54,328 bases of DNA from Bacteroidales bacterium (lineage in GTDB: Bacteria > Bacteroidota > Bacteroidia > Bacteroidales > P3). A model generated the notes under the pieces. It saw only the letters and a list, made by a program, of their open reading frames with translations. It had not been told where the DNA came from and did no database searches. This document shows, one piece after another, positions 44,391-53,500 of the stretch (positions are counted from its first letter, which is position 1; every line of letters starts with the position of its first letter). Both the position numbers and the translations under genes were made by a program. The stretch lies in assembly GCA_017483575.1 (NCBI GenBank), contig JAFUWF010000009.1:1-54328 (forward strand), given 5' to 3'.

Positions 44391-45425
44391 ATGAAAAAAC
44401 TGCTTGTCATACTCGTCGCGCTGACCGCCGGCCTCACCGCCACGGCTCAGAAAAGCACCGTGAACTGCACCTTCAAGGGTCTCGAAAGCGGTGCACGCAT
44501 CGTGCTGAGCAATGCCCAAGGCGGACGTCTGGTGCCCGTGGACACCCTCACGCCCAACGCCAAAGGCTTGGTCTCCATCACCCGCCCCGTGGCCGACCCC
44601 ACCATGATGATCCTCAGCCTGAACAAGAGCAACAGCCCCATGCTCCACCTGCTCGTCATGCCCAAGGAGAAAATCACCCTCACGGTGGACTACATGCCTG
44701 CCACCAACCAGTTCAACATCACCTCCTCCAAGGGGTCGGACAACATGAGGGTATACAAGGAATTCACCAACCTGCTTGTCCGTACCCGCCTGTGGACACC
44801 GGAGATACCCTTCGAACAAAGCCTCGATTCGCTCCTCTCGGCCAACACCAGCACCCTGATGAGCGCTTTCCTGGTGACCTACTTCGAACAGGCCTTCGAG
44901 CAGTACGCCCCTCTGTACAAGAAAATCCGCGACGGCCTGATCGACAAGTGGCCCGAGAACGAATTCGTGAAGCATGTCGACAGCCGTGTCCGTACCGCCC
45001 TGGTGGCCGGGATGGAGGCCCCGGACATCGTGATGGCCGACCGCAACGGCAACACTCGCCGCCTGAGCGACCTGCGCGGCAAGGTGGTGCTCATCGACTT
45101 CTGGGCCTCATGGTGCCGCCCCTGCCGCATGGAGAACCCCAACGTGGTGCGCCTCTACAGCCAGTTCCACAACAAAGGATTCGAAGTCTTCAGCGTTTCC
45201 CTCGACAACAACCGCGACGCCTGGCTCAAAGCCATCGAGGACGACCACCTCTCCTGGCCCAACCACGTCAGCGACCTCCGCGGATGGTCCTCCGCCGCCG
45301 GGCGCCTCTATGGCATACAGTCCATCCCCGCCACAGTCCTCGTGGCCCCCGACGGCAAGATTATGGCACGCAATTTGCGGGGGAAGGATTTGGAGAACAA
45401 ACTGAAAGAAATATTTGCACAATGA
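44391..45425 (+). CDS. TlpA-like thioredoxin-family lipid-free periplasmic protein
   Basis: 344 residues. Signal peptide MKKLLVILVALTAGLTATAQ; an N-terminal beta-rich domain of the DUF4369 kind (about 22-125); a helical linker; then a thioredoxin fold from about 207. This has WASWCRPCR (Cys242 and Cys245) and the cis-proline region SIPATVLVAPDGKI. It should reduce or isomerise disulfides in the envelope. It ends in ATGA overlap with mrp. Confidence 0.9.
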   Translation: MKKLLVILVALTAGLTATAQKSTVNCTFKGLESGARIVLSNAQGGRLVPVDTLTPNAKGLVSITRPVADPTMMILSLNKSNSPMLHLLVMPKEKITLTVDYMPATNQFNITSSKGSDNMRVYKEFTNLLVRTRLWTPEIPFEQSLDSLLSANTSTLMSAFLVTYFEQAFEQYAPLYKKIRDGLIDKWPENEFVKHVDSRVRTALVAGMEAPDIVMADRNGNTRRLSDLRGKVVLIDFWASWCRPCRMENPNVVRLYSQFHNKGFEVFSVSLDNNRDAWLKAIEDDHLSWPNHVSDLRGWSSAAGRLYGIQSIPATVLVAPDGKIMARNLRGKDLENKLKEIFAQ

Positions 45426-46501
45426 TAACAACGACACAAATCGAGATGGCCCTGGGCCACGTCAACGACCCCGACCTCGGCCGCAGTATCACGGAGCTCG
45501 GCATGATTGAGAATATCAAGGTGGACGGCAAGAAGGTGAGCTTCGACCTCGTCCTCACCACCCCCGCCTGCCCCATGAAGAAAAAAATGAGCGACGACTG
45601 CATCGCCGCCATCCACGAACTCGTGGACCGCGAGGCCGAGGTGGACATCAACCTCACCTCCAAGCCCCAGCCCAACCCCAAAGAGGAGTTCAAGGAGATC
45701 TTCTCCAAGATCCACAACATCATCGCCGTGGCCTCCGGCAAAGGCGGCGTGGGCAAGAGCACCGTGGCCGCCAACCTGGCGGTGTCGCTGGCACGCACGG
45801 GTGCCAAAGTGGCACTGGTCGACGCCGACATCTACGGCCCCTCGGTGCCCATCATGTTCGACATCAAGGACGAGGAGGTCTACGGCCACCGCGTAGGCGA
45901 CAAGACCTACATGCTCCCCATCGAGAAATACGGCATCAAGCTCATGTCCGTGGGCTTCTTCGTGGACCCCACCAAGGCCCTCGCCTGGCGCGGCCCCATG
46001 GCCAGCGGTGCCCTGAAGCAGATACTCACCGAGACCTGGTGGGACGAGATTGACTACATGGTGGTCGACATGCCCCCGGGAACGGGCGACATCCAGCTCA
46101 CCCTCGCCCAGACCATCCCCGTCTCCGGCGCCATCATCGTCAGCACCCCCCAGCAGGTGGCCCTGGCCGACGTGGTGCGAGGCGTGGAACTCTTCCGTAA
46201 CGAGAACGTCAACATTCCCGTCCTCGGCTTCGTGGAGAACATGGCCTACTTCACCCCCGCCGAGCTGCCGCAGAACAAATACTACATCTTCGGCAAGGGC
46301 GGCTGCCGCCGTCTGGCCGAGGAGATGGACATTCCCCTGCTGGGCGAGATCCCCCTGGTGCAGGCCATCGCCGAGAGCGGCGACAACGGCAAGCCCGTGG
46401 CCCTCTTCAGCCCCGACAAGACCCACGACCCCGTGCGCGACGCCTTCGACGCCCTGGCACAGAACACCATCACCGAAATCTGCAAACTGCAAATAAAATA
46501 A
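45422..46501 (+). CDS. mrp: Mrp/NBP35-family iron-sulfur cluster carrier ATPase
   Basis: 359 residues from the ATG that overlaps the preceding stop. The frame is open far upstream, but that part is the shadow of the thioredoxin gene. N-terminal MIP18/DUF59 domain (ALGHVNDPDLGRSITELGMI; PACPMKKK). P-loop GKGGVGKST at 106-114, and VDMPPGTGDIQLTLAQT further on. It binds and transfers Fe-S clusters with ATP. The C-terminal CxxC of many Mrp proteins is replaced by ENMAYFTPAELP, as in other Bacteroidetes. The NifU-like gene follows by 13 bases, matching the role. Confidence 0.94.
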   Translation: MITTTQIEMALGHVNDPDLGRSITELGMIENIKVDGKKVSFDLVLTTPACPMKKKMSDDCIAAIHELVDREAEVDINLTSKPQPNPKEEFKEIFSKIHNIIAVASGKGGVGKSTVAANLAVSLARTGAKVALVDADIYGPSVPIMFDIKDEEVYGHRVGDKTYMLPIEKYGIKLMSVGFFVDPTKALAWRGPMASGALKQILTETWWDEIDYMVVDMPPGTGDIQLTLAQTIPVSGAIIVSTPQQVALADVVRGVELFRNENVNIPVLGFVENMAYFTPAELPQNKYYIFGKGGCRRLAEEMDIPLLGEIPLVQAIAESGDNGKPVALFSPDKTHDPVRDAFDALAQNTITEICKLQIK

Positions 46502-46514
46502 TAAACTTATACCT

Positions 46515-46760
46515 ATGACCGACCAAGAGAAACCTGCCGTTGAGCAGAAAGTAAAGAACGCCCTCGCCCAGATTCGCCCCTACCTCCAGCAGGACGGCGG
46601 CGACGTTGAATATGTCGACATGACCGCTGAAGGCGTCGTCATCGTACGCCTCACCGGCCACTGCGGCTCCTGCCCCCACGCCATGGCCACCCTCAAGCAA
46701 GGCATCGAGAGCGCCCTGAAAAAAGTCATCCCCGAAGTCAAAGCAGTAGAAAAGATATGA
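46515..46760 (+). CDS. NifU C-terminal-domain Fe-S scaffold protein
   Basis: 81 residues, a stand-alone NifU C-terminal domain with the cluster-binding CGSC (Cys50 and Cys53) in LTGHCGSCPHAMATLKQGIE. It carries a [4Fe-4S] cluster between two subunits for delivery. Its gene partner mrp lies upstream. The stop overlaps the next ATG (ATGA). Confidence 0.94.
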   Translation: MTDQEKPAVEQKVKNALAQIRPYLQQDGGDVEYVDMTAEGVVIVRLTGHCGSCPHAMATLKQGIESALKKVIPEVKAVEKI

Positions 46761-47302
46761 TATACACCAAAACCGGCGACCGCGGCACCACTTCCCTCGT
46801 GGGAGGCAGCCGCGTGGCCAAGGACGACAAGCGCGTCGAAGCCTACGGCACCCTGGACGAACTCAACTCCCATATCGGCCTCCTGGCCGAGATGTTCCGT
46901 CCCACACAGGGCGGCTACTACGACGAGCTGAAGACCGTGCAGCACAACCTCTTCACCATCCAGACCCTCCTGGCCACCGAAGACGAGGCCATCTACGCCC
47001 GCCTGCCACAGCTCGACGGCGAGGAAGTGGAACTGCTCGAACGCCAGATCGACACCATCAGCGACCTCCTGCCCAAGCTGCAGAACTTCGTCATCGCCGG
47101 CGGCAACCTCACTGGCGCCCAGTGCCACGTCTGCCGCACCGTCTGCCGCCGTGCTGAACGCTGCGTCGTCTCCCTCGCCCGCGAGGCCAAAATCGACGAC
47201 ATCATCCTCCGCTACCTCAACCGCCTATCCGACTATCTTTTCGTCCTTGCCAGACGTGCCGTCGTAGCAGAAGGCAAGCAGGAGGATTTGTATATCAACT
47301 GA
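46757..47302 (+). CDS. cob(I)alamin adenosyltransferase (PduO/CobO-type ATR)
   Basis: 181 residues: MIYTKTGDRGTTSLVGGSRV, then VEAYGTLDELNSHIGLL and VCRRAERCVVSLA with the catalytic Arg/Glu cluster. It makes adenosylcobalamin from cob(I)alamin and ATP. It starts inside the NifU stop, so it is translationally coupled to the Fe-S genes. Good match over the full length. Confidence 0.95.
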   Translation: MIYTKTGDRGTTSLVGGSRVAKDDKRVEAYGTLDELNSHIGLLAEMFRPTQGGYYDELKTVQHNLFTIQTLLATEDEAIYARLPQLDGEEVELLERQIDTISDLLPKLQNFVIAGGNLTGAQCHVCRTVCRRAERCVVSLAREAKIDDIILRYLNRLSDYLFVLARRAVVAEGKQEDLYIN

Positions 47303-47314
47303 TTAAAAAAAACA

Positions 47315-47345
47315 TTTGTCAGTATTGGAAAAAGGTGTACTTTTG
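47315..47345 (+). promoter_or_regulatory. housekeeping promoter of the DUF2795 gene
   Basis: TTTG (47315-47318), 19 bases, TACTTTTG (47338-47345): exact consensus, 25 bases before the ATG. Confidence 0.75.
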
Positions 47346-47370
47346 CAAAAATTTTTTTAGGTAAATAAGT

Positions 47371-47592
47371 ATGTATTGGACATTAGAATTAGCATCAAAA
47401 CTGGAAGACGCACCCTGGCCCGCCACCAAGGAAGAACTCATCGACTACGCCCAGCGTACCGGCGCCCCCATGGAGGTGGTGGAAAACCTTCAGGAAATCG
47501 AGGATGAGGGAGACCAGTACGAAAGCATCGAAGACATCTGGCCCGACTATCCTACCAAGGAGGACTTTTTCTTTGAAGAAGACGAATACTAG
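47371..47592 (+). CDS. DUF2795 small acidic protein
   Basis: 73 residues, very acidic at the C-terminus (PTKEDFFFEEDEY). The start is MYWTLELASKLEDAPWPATK, which is highly characteristic of a Bacteroidetes family called DUF2795. The function is unknown. It has its own promoter. The last 20 bases overlap the next gene. Confidence 0.92.
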   Translation: MYWTLELASKLEDAPWPATKEELIDYAQRTGAPMEVVENLQEIEDEGDQYESIEDIWPDYPTKEDFFFEEDEY

Positions 47593-48385
47593 TACCGACA
47601 GGGCCACCACCCTGTCCATCGTCGGCTCGGGCAATGTGGCCACCCACCTTGCCCTGGCCCTTCATGCCACCGGACACACCATCCGCCAGGTCCTCTCGCG
47701 CGAGTTCGACCACGCCGCCCTTTTGGCACGTCGCGTCTCCGCGACACCCATCGACAAGCCCTCGCGGCTCGATGACAAGGCCGACATCTACCTCCTCGCC
47801 GTCAACGACGACGCCCTCTACGACCTCGCCCTCGACCTGCCCTCCTACGCCGACAAGATCTTCCTCCACACCTCCGGCAGCACCCCCGCCACCGTCCTCA
47901 AACGGCTCTCGCAGAACTATGGCGTTGTCTGGTCGCCGCAGACCTTTGTGCGCGACCTCGCCATGGACTATTCGCGTCTGCCCCTCTGCATCGAAGGCAG
48001 CACCCCGGCTGTCGAAGCCACTATCGAACAGCTCTTCGCCTCCGTGAGCGACAACATCCACCACCTCAACTTCGAGCAGCGCCGCTGGGCACACCTCTCG
48101 GCCGTCTTCGTCAACAACTTTGGCAACGCCATCAACGCCCTGGCCCAGGAGCTGGCCTTCTCGCACGGCATCGAGTTCTCCATGCTGCGCACCCTGGCCG
48201 AAAGCACGGTGAAGAAGATGGACTACGGCACCCTCTGGCCCCAACAGACCGGCCCCGCCGTGCGCCACGACCAGAAGACCATCGACGCCCAACGCCGCCT
48301 CCTGGCCGACAACCCGCGCCTGCTGCAGCTCTACGACCTCATGACCGACCTCATCCAGCACCACCAACTACCAACTACCAACTGA
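47573..48385 (+). CDS. Rossmann-fold DUF2520-type protein (F420/NADP oxidoreductase-like)
   Basis: 270 residues from TTG at 47573 (MKKTNTSTDRATTLSIVGSG). No ATG lies between the upstream stop and the conserved N-terminus, and AAGGAGG sits 9 bases before this TTG, one of the few strong Shine-Dalgarno sites in the window. GSGNVA at 18-23 is the dinucleotide loop; VWSPQTFVRDLAMDY and FVNNFGNAINALAQELA are typical of the DUF2520 half. It is related to pyrroline-carboxylate-reductase-like enzymes; the substrate is unknown. The C-terminal HHQLPTTN is encoded by seven-base repeats. Confidence 0.85.
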   Translation: MKKTNTSTDRATTLSIVGSGNVATHLALALHATGHTIRQVLSREFDHAALLARRVSATPIDKPSRLDDKADIYLLAVNDDALYDLALDLPSYADKIFLHTSGSTPATVLKRLSQNYGVVWSPQTFVRDLAMDYSRLPLCIEGSTPAVEATIEQLFASVSDNIHHLNFEQRRWAHLSAVFVNNFGNAINALAQELAFSHGIEFSMLRTLAESTVKKMDYGTLWPQQTGPAVRHDQKTIDAQRRLLADNPRLLQLYDLMTDLIQHHQLPTTN

Positions 48386-48392
48386 CAACTAC
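48365..48392 (+). repeat. seven-base tandem repeats at the end of the DUF2520 gene
   Basis: CAACTAC twice, CAACTGA, CAACTAC, then CAACC before the tatD ATG. The DUF2520 stop codon (TGA, 48383-48385) lies inside the third unit, so the tract defines the C-terminus. Confidence 0.75.
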
Positions 48393-48397
48393 CAACC

Positions 48398-49189
48398 ATG
48401 ACCTTCATCGACACCCACTGCCACCTCTACGACGAAGCCTTCGACGCCGACCGCGCCGAAGCCGTCCAGCGCGCCCTCGACGCCGGCGTCACCACCCTCC
48501 TCCTGCCGGACATCGACTCCTCCTCCACCCCCCGCCTCGACGCCCTGCAGGCCGCCTATCCCTCCCACTTCCGCTCCATGGCAGGCCTCCACCCCACCTC
48601 CGTCAAAGACGACTACGAGCAAGAGCTGCAACACGTCCACAGCCGCCTCTTCCATTCGAGTAATTCGGGTAATTCGCCGTTACACTTCATCGCCGTCGGC
48701 GAAATAGGCCTCGACTTCTACTGGGATCGCACCTACGAAGCCCAGCAGGTCGACGCCCTGCGACGCCAACTCCTCTGGGCCGCCGAGCTGGACCTCCCCG
48801 TCTGCCTCCACATCCGCAAGGCCCACAACGAGGTCTTCGCCCTCCTGCGCGAACTCAACCGTCCCTCCTGGCGTGGCGTCATGCACTGCTTCGGCGGCAG
48901 TGTGCAAGAGGCACAGCGCGCCGTCGAGATGGGCTTCCACCTCGGCATCGGCGGTGTCGTCACCTTCAAGAACGCCACCATGGCCGATGTGGCCAAGGCC
49001 ATGCCCCTCGAGAGCCTCCTCCTCGAGACCGACGCCCCCTACCTCAGCCCCGTACCCCACCGCGGACAGCGCAACGAGAGCGCCTACATACCCCTCATAG
49101 CCCAACGCATCGCCGACCTCCGCGACATCCCCCTCCAGCAAGTCGCCGACGTCACCACAGCCTCCGCCCGCACCCTCTTCAACCTTTAG
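48398..49189 (+). CDS. TatD-family metal-dependent hydrolase
   Basis: 263 residues: MTFIDTHCHL with metal ligands His7 and His9, then VGEIGLDFYWD, LPVCLHIRKAHNE, MHCFGGSVQEA and ETDAPYLSPVPHRGQRNE. A TIM-barrel DNase/phosphoesterase; this family is implicated in DNA processing or D-aminoacyl-tRNA quality control, depending on the member. It lies 12 bases after the DUF2520 gene. Complete. Confidence 0.94.
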   Translation: MTFIDTHCHLYDEAFDADRAEAVQRALDAGVTTLLLPDIDSSSTPRLDALQAAYPSHFRSMAGLHPTSVKDDYEQELQHVHSRLFHSSNSGNSPLHFIAVGEIGLDFYWDRTYEAQQVDALRRQLLWAAELDLPVCLHIRKAHNEVFALLRELNRPSWRGVMHCFGGSVQEAQRAVEMGFHLGIGGVVTFKNATMADVAKAMPLESLLLETDAPYLSPVPHRGQRNESAYIPLIAQRIADLRDIPLQQVADVTTASARTLFNL

Positions 49190-49218
49190 CCCCGACCCCT
49201 CTTCCTTGCCCCCCTCTC

Positions 49219-49246
49219 GTAGCGATGCATCAAACCGCATCTCTAC
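49219..49246. repeat. short GTAGCGATGC...GCATCTCTAC palindrome
   Basis: GTAGCGATGC at 49219-49228 and GCATCTCTAC at 49237-49246 are inverted copies (9 of 10). Hairpins with GTAGAGATGC-type arms are familiar as dispersed intergenic palindromes in several bacterial groups. No T-run follows, so it is not an obvious terminator for tatD. It lies in the 330-base gap before the next gene. Confidence 0.55.
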
Positions 49247-49364
49247 AGCGTGTCCGCATACCCGTCTCCATACCTGCCGGAAACATCGTAACCGATTATT
49301 AGCCAGTATTATTAAAAGATGGTAGATTGTTTTGGAACAGAACAAAAGTGTGGATTTTTCTGCT

Positions 49365-49372
49365 TACCTTTG
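49365..49372 (+). promoter_or_regulatory. -7 element upstream of the large secreted-protein gene
   Basis: TACCTTTG matches TAnnTTTG. No good -33 TTTG lies 19-21 bases before it. It would leave a 140-base leader with a small CTTGG/CCAAG hairpin near 49440. The rest of the 49190-49519 gap shows no gene. Confidence 0.5.
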
Positions 49373-49519
49373 CATTCTATACAACATTGAACAAAACACC
49401 ACGACATGCTGAAACACAGCAATATAGTATATATACACCTTGGCATGGAACCAAGCCATGGCTTTTGTTGCGAAAGTGAAAATTCTCAATCCTTATTCTA
49501 TTAATTAAATAATTACGTT

Positions 49520-50539
49520 ATGGTTAAAAAACTATTACAAATGATGCTCCTCGCGGCGCTATTGGTGCCCCTCGGAGCGCGTGCTACGACAGACACCCTG
49601 ACCGTGGCAGACGGGACTGAAACCAACAGCTATGTCCCCATCTACGGCTATTGGGCTGATGCCGCCCAGCACAACCAGATGATCTATCCGGCCAGCATGC
49701 TGACGGACATGATCGGTCAAAACATCACCAGCTTGACGTTCTACGTCACCGGCGGATGGACCAGTTATGCTACTGTAAGCATGGCCATTGTTGCCGACTC
49801 GACCCTGAGCGGCTTCAACAATGCCGAACTTACCGAAGTGTGGAGCGGCGACTGGAACAGCTCCACGGTAATGACATTAACCAACGCCTTTCCCTACGCC
49901 GGTGGCAATCTGCTGATTGACATTGTGACCGTAGGCGACAACTACAACGCTTCCACCGCTACCGGTGTGATGCTCACGGCGGCTTCGCTCAATCAGTATA
50001 GCACTGGTAGCTTCAATATCCGCAACTTCCTGCCGAAGGCCACCTTTGTCTATTCCGATGAAGCCTTCTGCCTCGCACCCACACGTCCTGCACTGATTTC
50101 CTCCACCACCAGCAGCCTCACCTTCGGCTGGCACCCTGGCGGTAGCGAGACCTCGTGGCAGGTCATGGTGGGCGACAGCCTCATCGGCGTTGTCTCCGAC
50201 ACCATCGTCACCGTCAACGACCTCAACCCCTCCTCGCGCTATGCTGTCAGCGTCCGCACCATCTGTGGAGCCGAAGACAGCAGCAACTGGACTTCTCCTG
50301 TTTTGATGGCCACCTCCTGCGCTGCCATCACCAACCTGCCCTGGAGCAATGGCTTCGAGGGTGAAAACGGCAACGAGGTACCTCTCTGCTGGACCCGCAC
50401 CGTCCCCTTCGCCTATACGGATTACAATGATGACACCATCTATACCCCTACGTCTATATCAATGCCCCCTATGCCGAGTATTCCCACACCGGAACATCGT
50501 CGCTCTATTTCAACAACTATTCATCCTATGGCATTGTGA
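49520..50539 (+). CDS. large secreted FN3-type protein, N-terminal part before a frameshift
   Basis: 339 residues as read. Signal peptide (VKKLLQMMLLAALLVPLGAR, then AT), a beta-rich domain (YVPIYGYWADAAQHNQMIYP), a fibronectin-III segment (SSTTSSLTFGWHPGGSETSW) and the start of a jelly-roll module (LPWSNGFEGENGNEVPLCWT). The last about 30 residues (from PTSISMPPMPSIPT) are low-complexity and unlike the family. The neighbouring frame continues the module without a break from about 50449. So the real gene is almost certainly longer; see the next entry. Confidence 0.8.
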   Translation: MVKKLLQMMLLAALLVPLGARATTDTLTVADGTETNSYVPIYGYWADAAQHNQMIYPASMLTDMIGQNITSLTFYVTGGWTSYATVSMAIVADSTLSGFNNAELTEVWSGDWNSSTVMTLTNAFPYAGGNLLIDIVTVGDNYNASTATGVMLTAASLNQYSTGSFNIRNFLPKATFVYSDEAFCLAPTRPALISSTTSSLTFGWHPGGSETSWQVMVGDSLIGVVSDTIVTVNDLNPSSRYAVSVRTICGAEDSSNWTSPVLMATSCAAITNLPWSNGFEGENGNEVPLCWTRTVPFAYTDYNDDTIYTPTSISMPPMPSIPTPEHRRSISTTIHPMAL

Positions 50540-53500
50540 ACAATCAGACGACCATCGCCAGCCCTTACATTGCCCATAACCCTGCCGACCTGCATGTAAC
50601 ATTCTGGTTCTACGGTTATACTATGAACGAGGGCGATACCCTTTGGGCCGGTGTCATGACCAATCCTGACGTGGACTCCTCCTTCATTCCCCTGACTACC
50701 ATCACCTCATCCAACTTGGCGTACGAATACGTTCAGTATGAGTTCTACACTGGATCGTTAGCCGACCGTTTCAGCAATGACGACAGTATCTGTATCGCTT
50801 TCCGTTCCGTCATGGGAGTGGACTACTATTCCATGACTATCATCCTCGACGACATTGTGGTCGACGCCATGGGCGACTGCCTGGCCCCCAACCTCAACAG
50901 CGGTAACATCGACAGCATCAGCTACGAGGGTGTCCAGCTCAGCTGGCAGTGCAGCAGTGAGCCTGAAGACGGTTATGTGGTCCGCCTGCTCAACACCCAG
51001 AACCAGTCCTACGCCTACTACGACAGCCCCGAGGACAGCCTCCTCATCGAGGACGGCCTCGCTCCCAACACACTCTATGAGGCTTGGGTAGCCACCGTCT
51101 GTGGTGACGACACCACCAGCTACACCTCTATCGGCAGCTTCACCACCCACTATCGTTGCTATGCCGTGGCCAACCCCACCGTGGCCGCCCTCACCGCCAA
51201 TGCCGCCGCCCTCACCTGGGACTTCACCGGCACCGGCATCGAGCCCACCAGCGTCGAAGTGGTGCTGATGGACCTCAGCGACAGTTCCACCACCACCCTC
51301 AATGTGACGGATGACAACTGCATCTTCACCAGCCTGACCGAGGGTCACATGTATGTGGCCACCTTCACCACCTACTGCGGCGACGAGGACACCTCCTGGA
51401 GCGTCAGCGTCAGCTTCATGCCCCACACCGCCCCCTGCGCCGAGTTCGCTGGCACCAACACCAGCAACTATGTGCCCTTCTACAGCTATTATAACAACGG
51501 CTTCAGCGAGATGCTCTACAGCGGCACCGAGTTCGCTGGCTTCGACAGCGTCACCGGCATCAGCTTCGATATTGCCAACCCCATCAACCGCGACAATATC
51601 ATCGACATCTGGATGGGCTATGTCCCCGACAGCGTCGCCGGTCTCACCACCTCTGCCTACATGCCTGTCGACAGCATGGTCCACGTGGTGAGCAACTACA
51701 GCTTCAGCTCCGCCAACAGCGGCTGGCTGGACATGATTCCCTTCGACACCCTCTTCCCCACCCAGGCCACTGGCAATGTAGTTATCGCTGTCTATAACCA
51801 TACGGGTAGCTATATCAACGGCCTGAGCTGGCGCACCCATACCTCCACCGTTGGCAGCAGCGTCTACCGCTACACTGATAGCTACATCGACCCCACTCAA
51901 CCATTCGACGGCTATACTAGCGGCACCACCACCGATGCCCCCAACATCCAGGTCTATGGCACCTGCAGCGGCGGCGACTGCGTGGCCCCCGGTGCTCGTG
52001 TGGCCTCGGCCGACACCCACAGCGTCACCCTCACCTGGCTGCCTGGCGGCAGCGAGAGCAGCTGGAACGTCCTCTATCGTGAGAGCGGTGCCACCAACTG
52101 GATCAACTACGGTCCTGCTGCCACCGTGCCCCTCACCATCACTGGCCTCAATGCCGGCACCGACTACCAGTTCCGCGTGGGCTCCGACTGCGGCGACACC
52201 ATCGTCTATGGCAACGCCATCACCGGCACCACCCTCTGCGGCCCCACGGCAGCTCCCTTCACCATTGTCCCCACTGGCGTGAACAACTGCTGGACCTACA
52301 CCGGCGGTGGCTATTACAGTGATTATGGTAACTACTACTACTTCTACTATGGCGGCAGCATCATGACCCCCGTCATTGCCGACAGCATCAACACCCTGCA
52401 GCTGCGCGTCAGCGTCTACGGCGCCCCCTACTATGTCGGTGTTTGCGATGCCGACGGCCAGAACATCACCTGGATGGACACCGTTACCCCCAACGACGAC
52501 TATATCTATGAATATAAGAAGACCTTCCTGCACCACTACACCGGCAACGGCACCAACATCATCATCCGCTCCGGCAACGGCTACGTCTACGTCAACGAGA
52601 TTACCGTTGAGCCCCTCGACGACTGCCTGCCCGTGGAGAACCTCGCTGTCGACAGCGTCACCACCACCGACGCTTGGCTCAGCTGGACCTCCGACGGCAA
52701 CAGCTTCCGCGTGGAATACATGGACGAGGCCGACACCACCAACACCTGGCTCACTGCCACCTCCGCCACCAACAGCATCCACCTCACCGGCATGAACTCC
52801 AACACCCGCTATCAGGTGAAGGTCTTCAACGTCTGCGGTGCCACAAGCCAGTCTGACTCCGTGACCATCCGCCTCGTCATGGGCTGCACCCCCTTCACTA
52901 CCCCCTATCTTGAGCAGTTCGGCTACGAAGAGCTCCCCGTCTGCTGGAACAACGTCGCTACCGGCAGCATCAGCACCACCTTCGCCATGACCGCCGAATA
53001 CGGTTACGACTATGTCTACTCCTACGGCCCCTACACCGGCTCCCAGGTCGACTGGTTGATGACTCCCGAGATCCAGGTTCCCACCGATGCCGAGAACTAC
53101 CGCTTCCTGTACTACGTCGGCGGTGGCGCCTATCCCTACACCGGCTATCCCAACAGCCTTGGTGCCTACGACCTGTACATCTCCACCACGGGCTCCGGCG
53201 ACACCAGCCTCTACACCACCCTCCTGCTCTCCGACACCCTGGACAGCCGCACCTCGTCGACCACCTACGTCAACCCCGCCAGCGTGTCGCTTGAGCCTTA
53301 TGCAGGCCAGACCGTCAGTCTCGCTTTCCGCGCCCGCACCGCCCAGTATGGCGCCGTCTACGTTGCGCAGGTCGAGGCCCGCTTTGCAGGCGAACCGCGC
53401 TACTACCTCTCCGGCAACGGCACCGCCTTTGTGGGTGAGAACAATGCCTATGTGGCTAACTACCTGGAAGGCGCTCTCGACAGCATGACCTACACCTGGA

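Noticed and set aside
44792-45421. Long N-terminal extension of Mrp
   Set aside because: Arg/Pro-rich out-of-frame reading of the thioredoxin-like gene; the ATGA overlap at 45422 gives the expected Mrp start.
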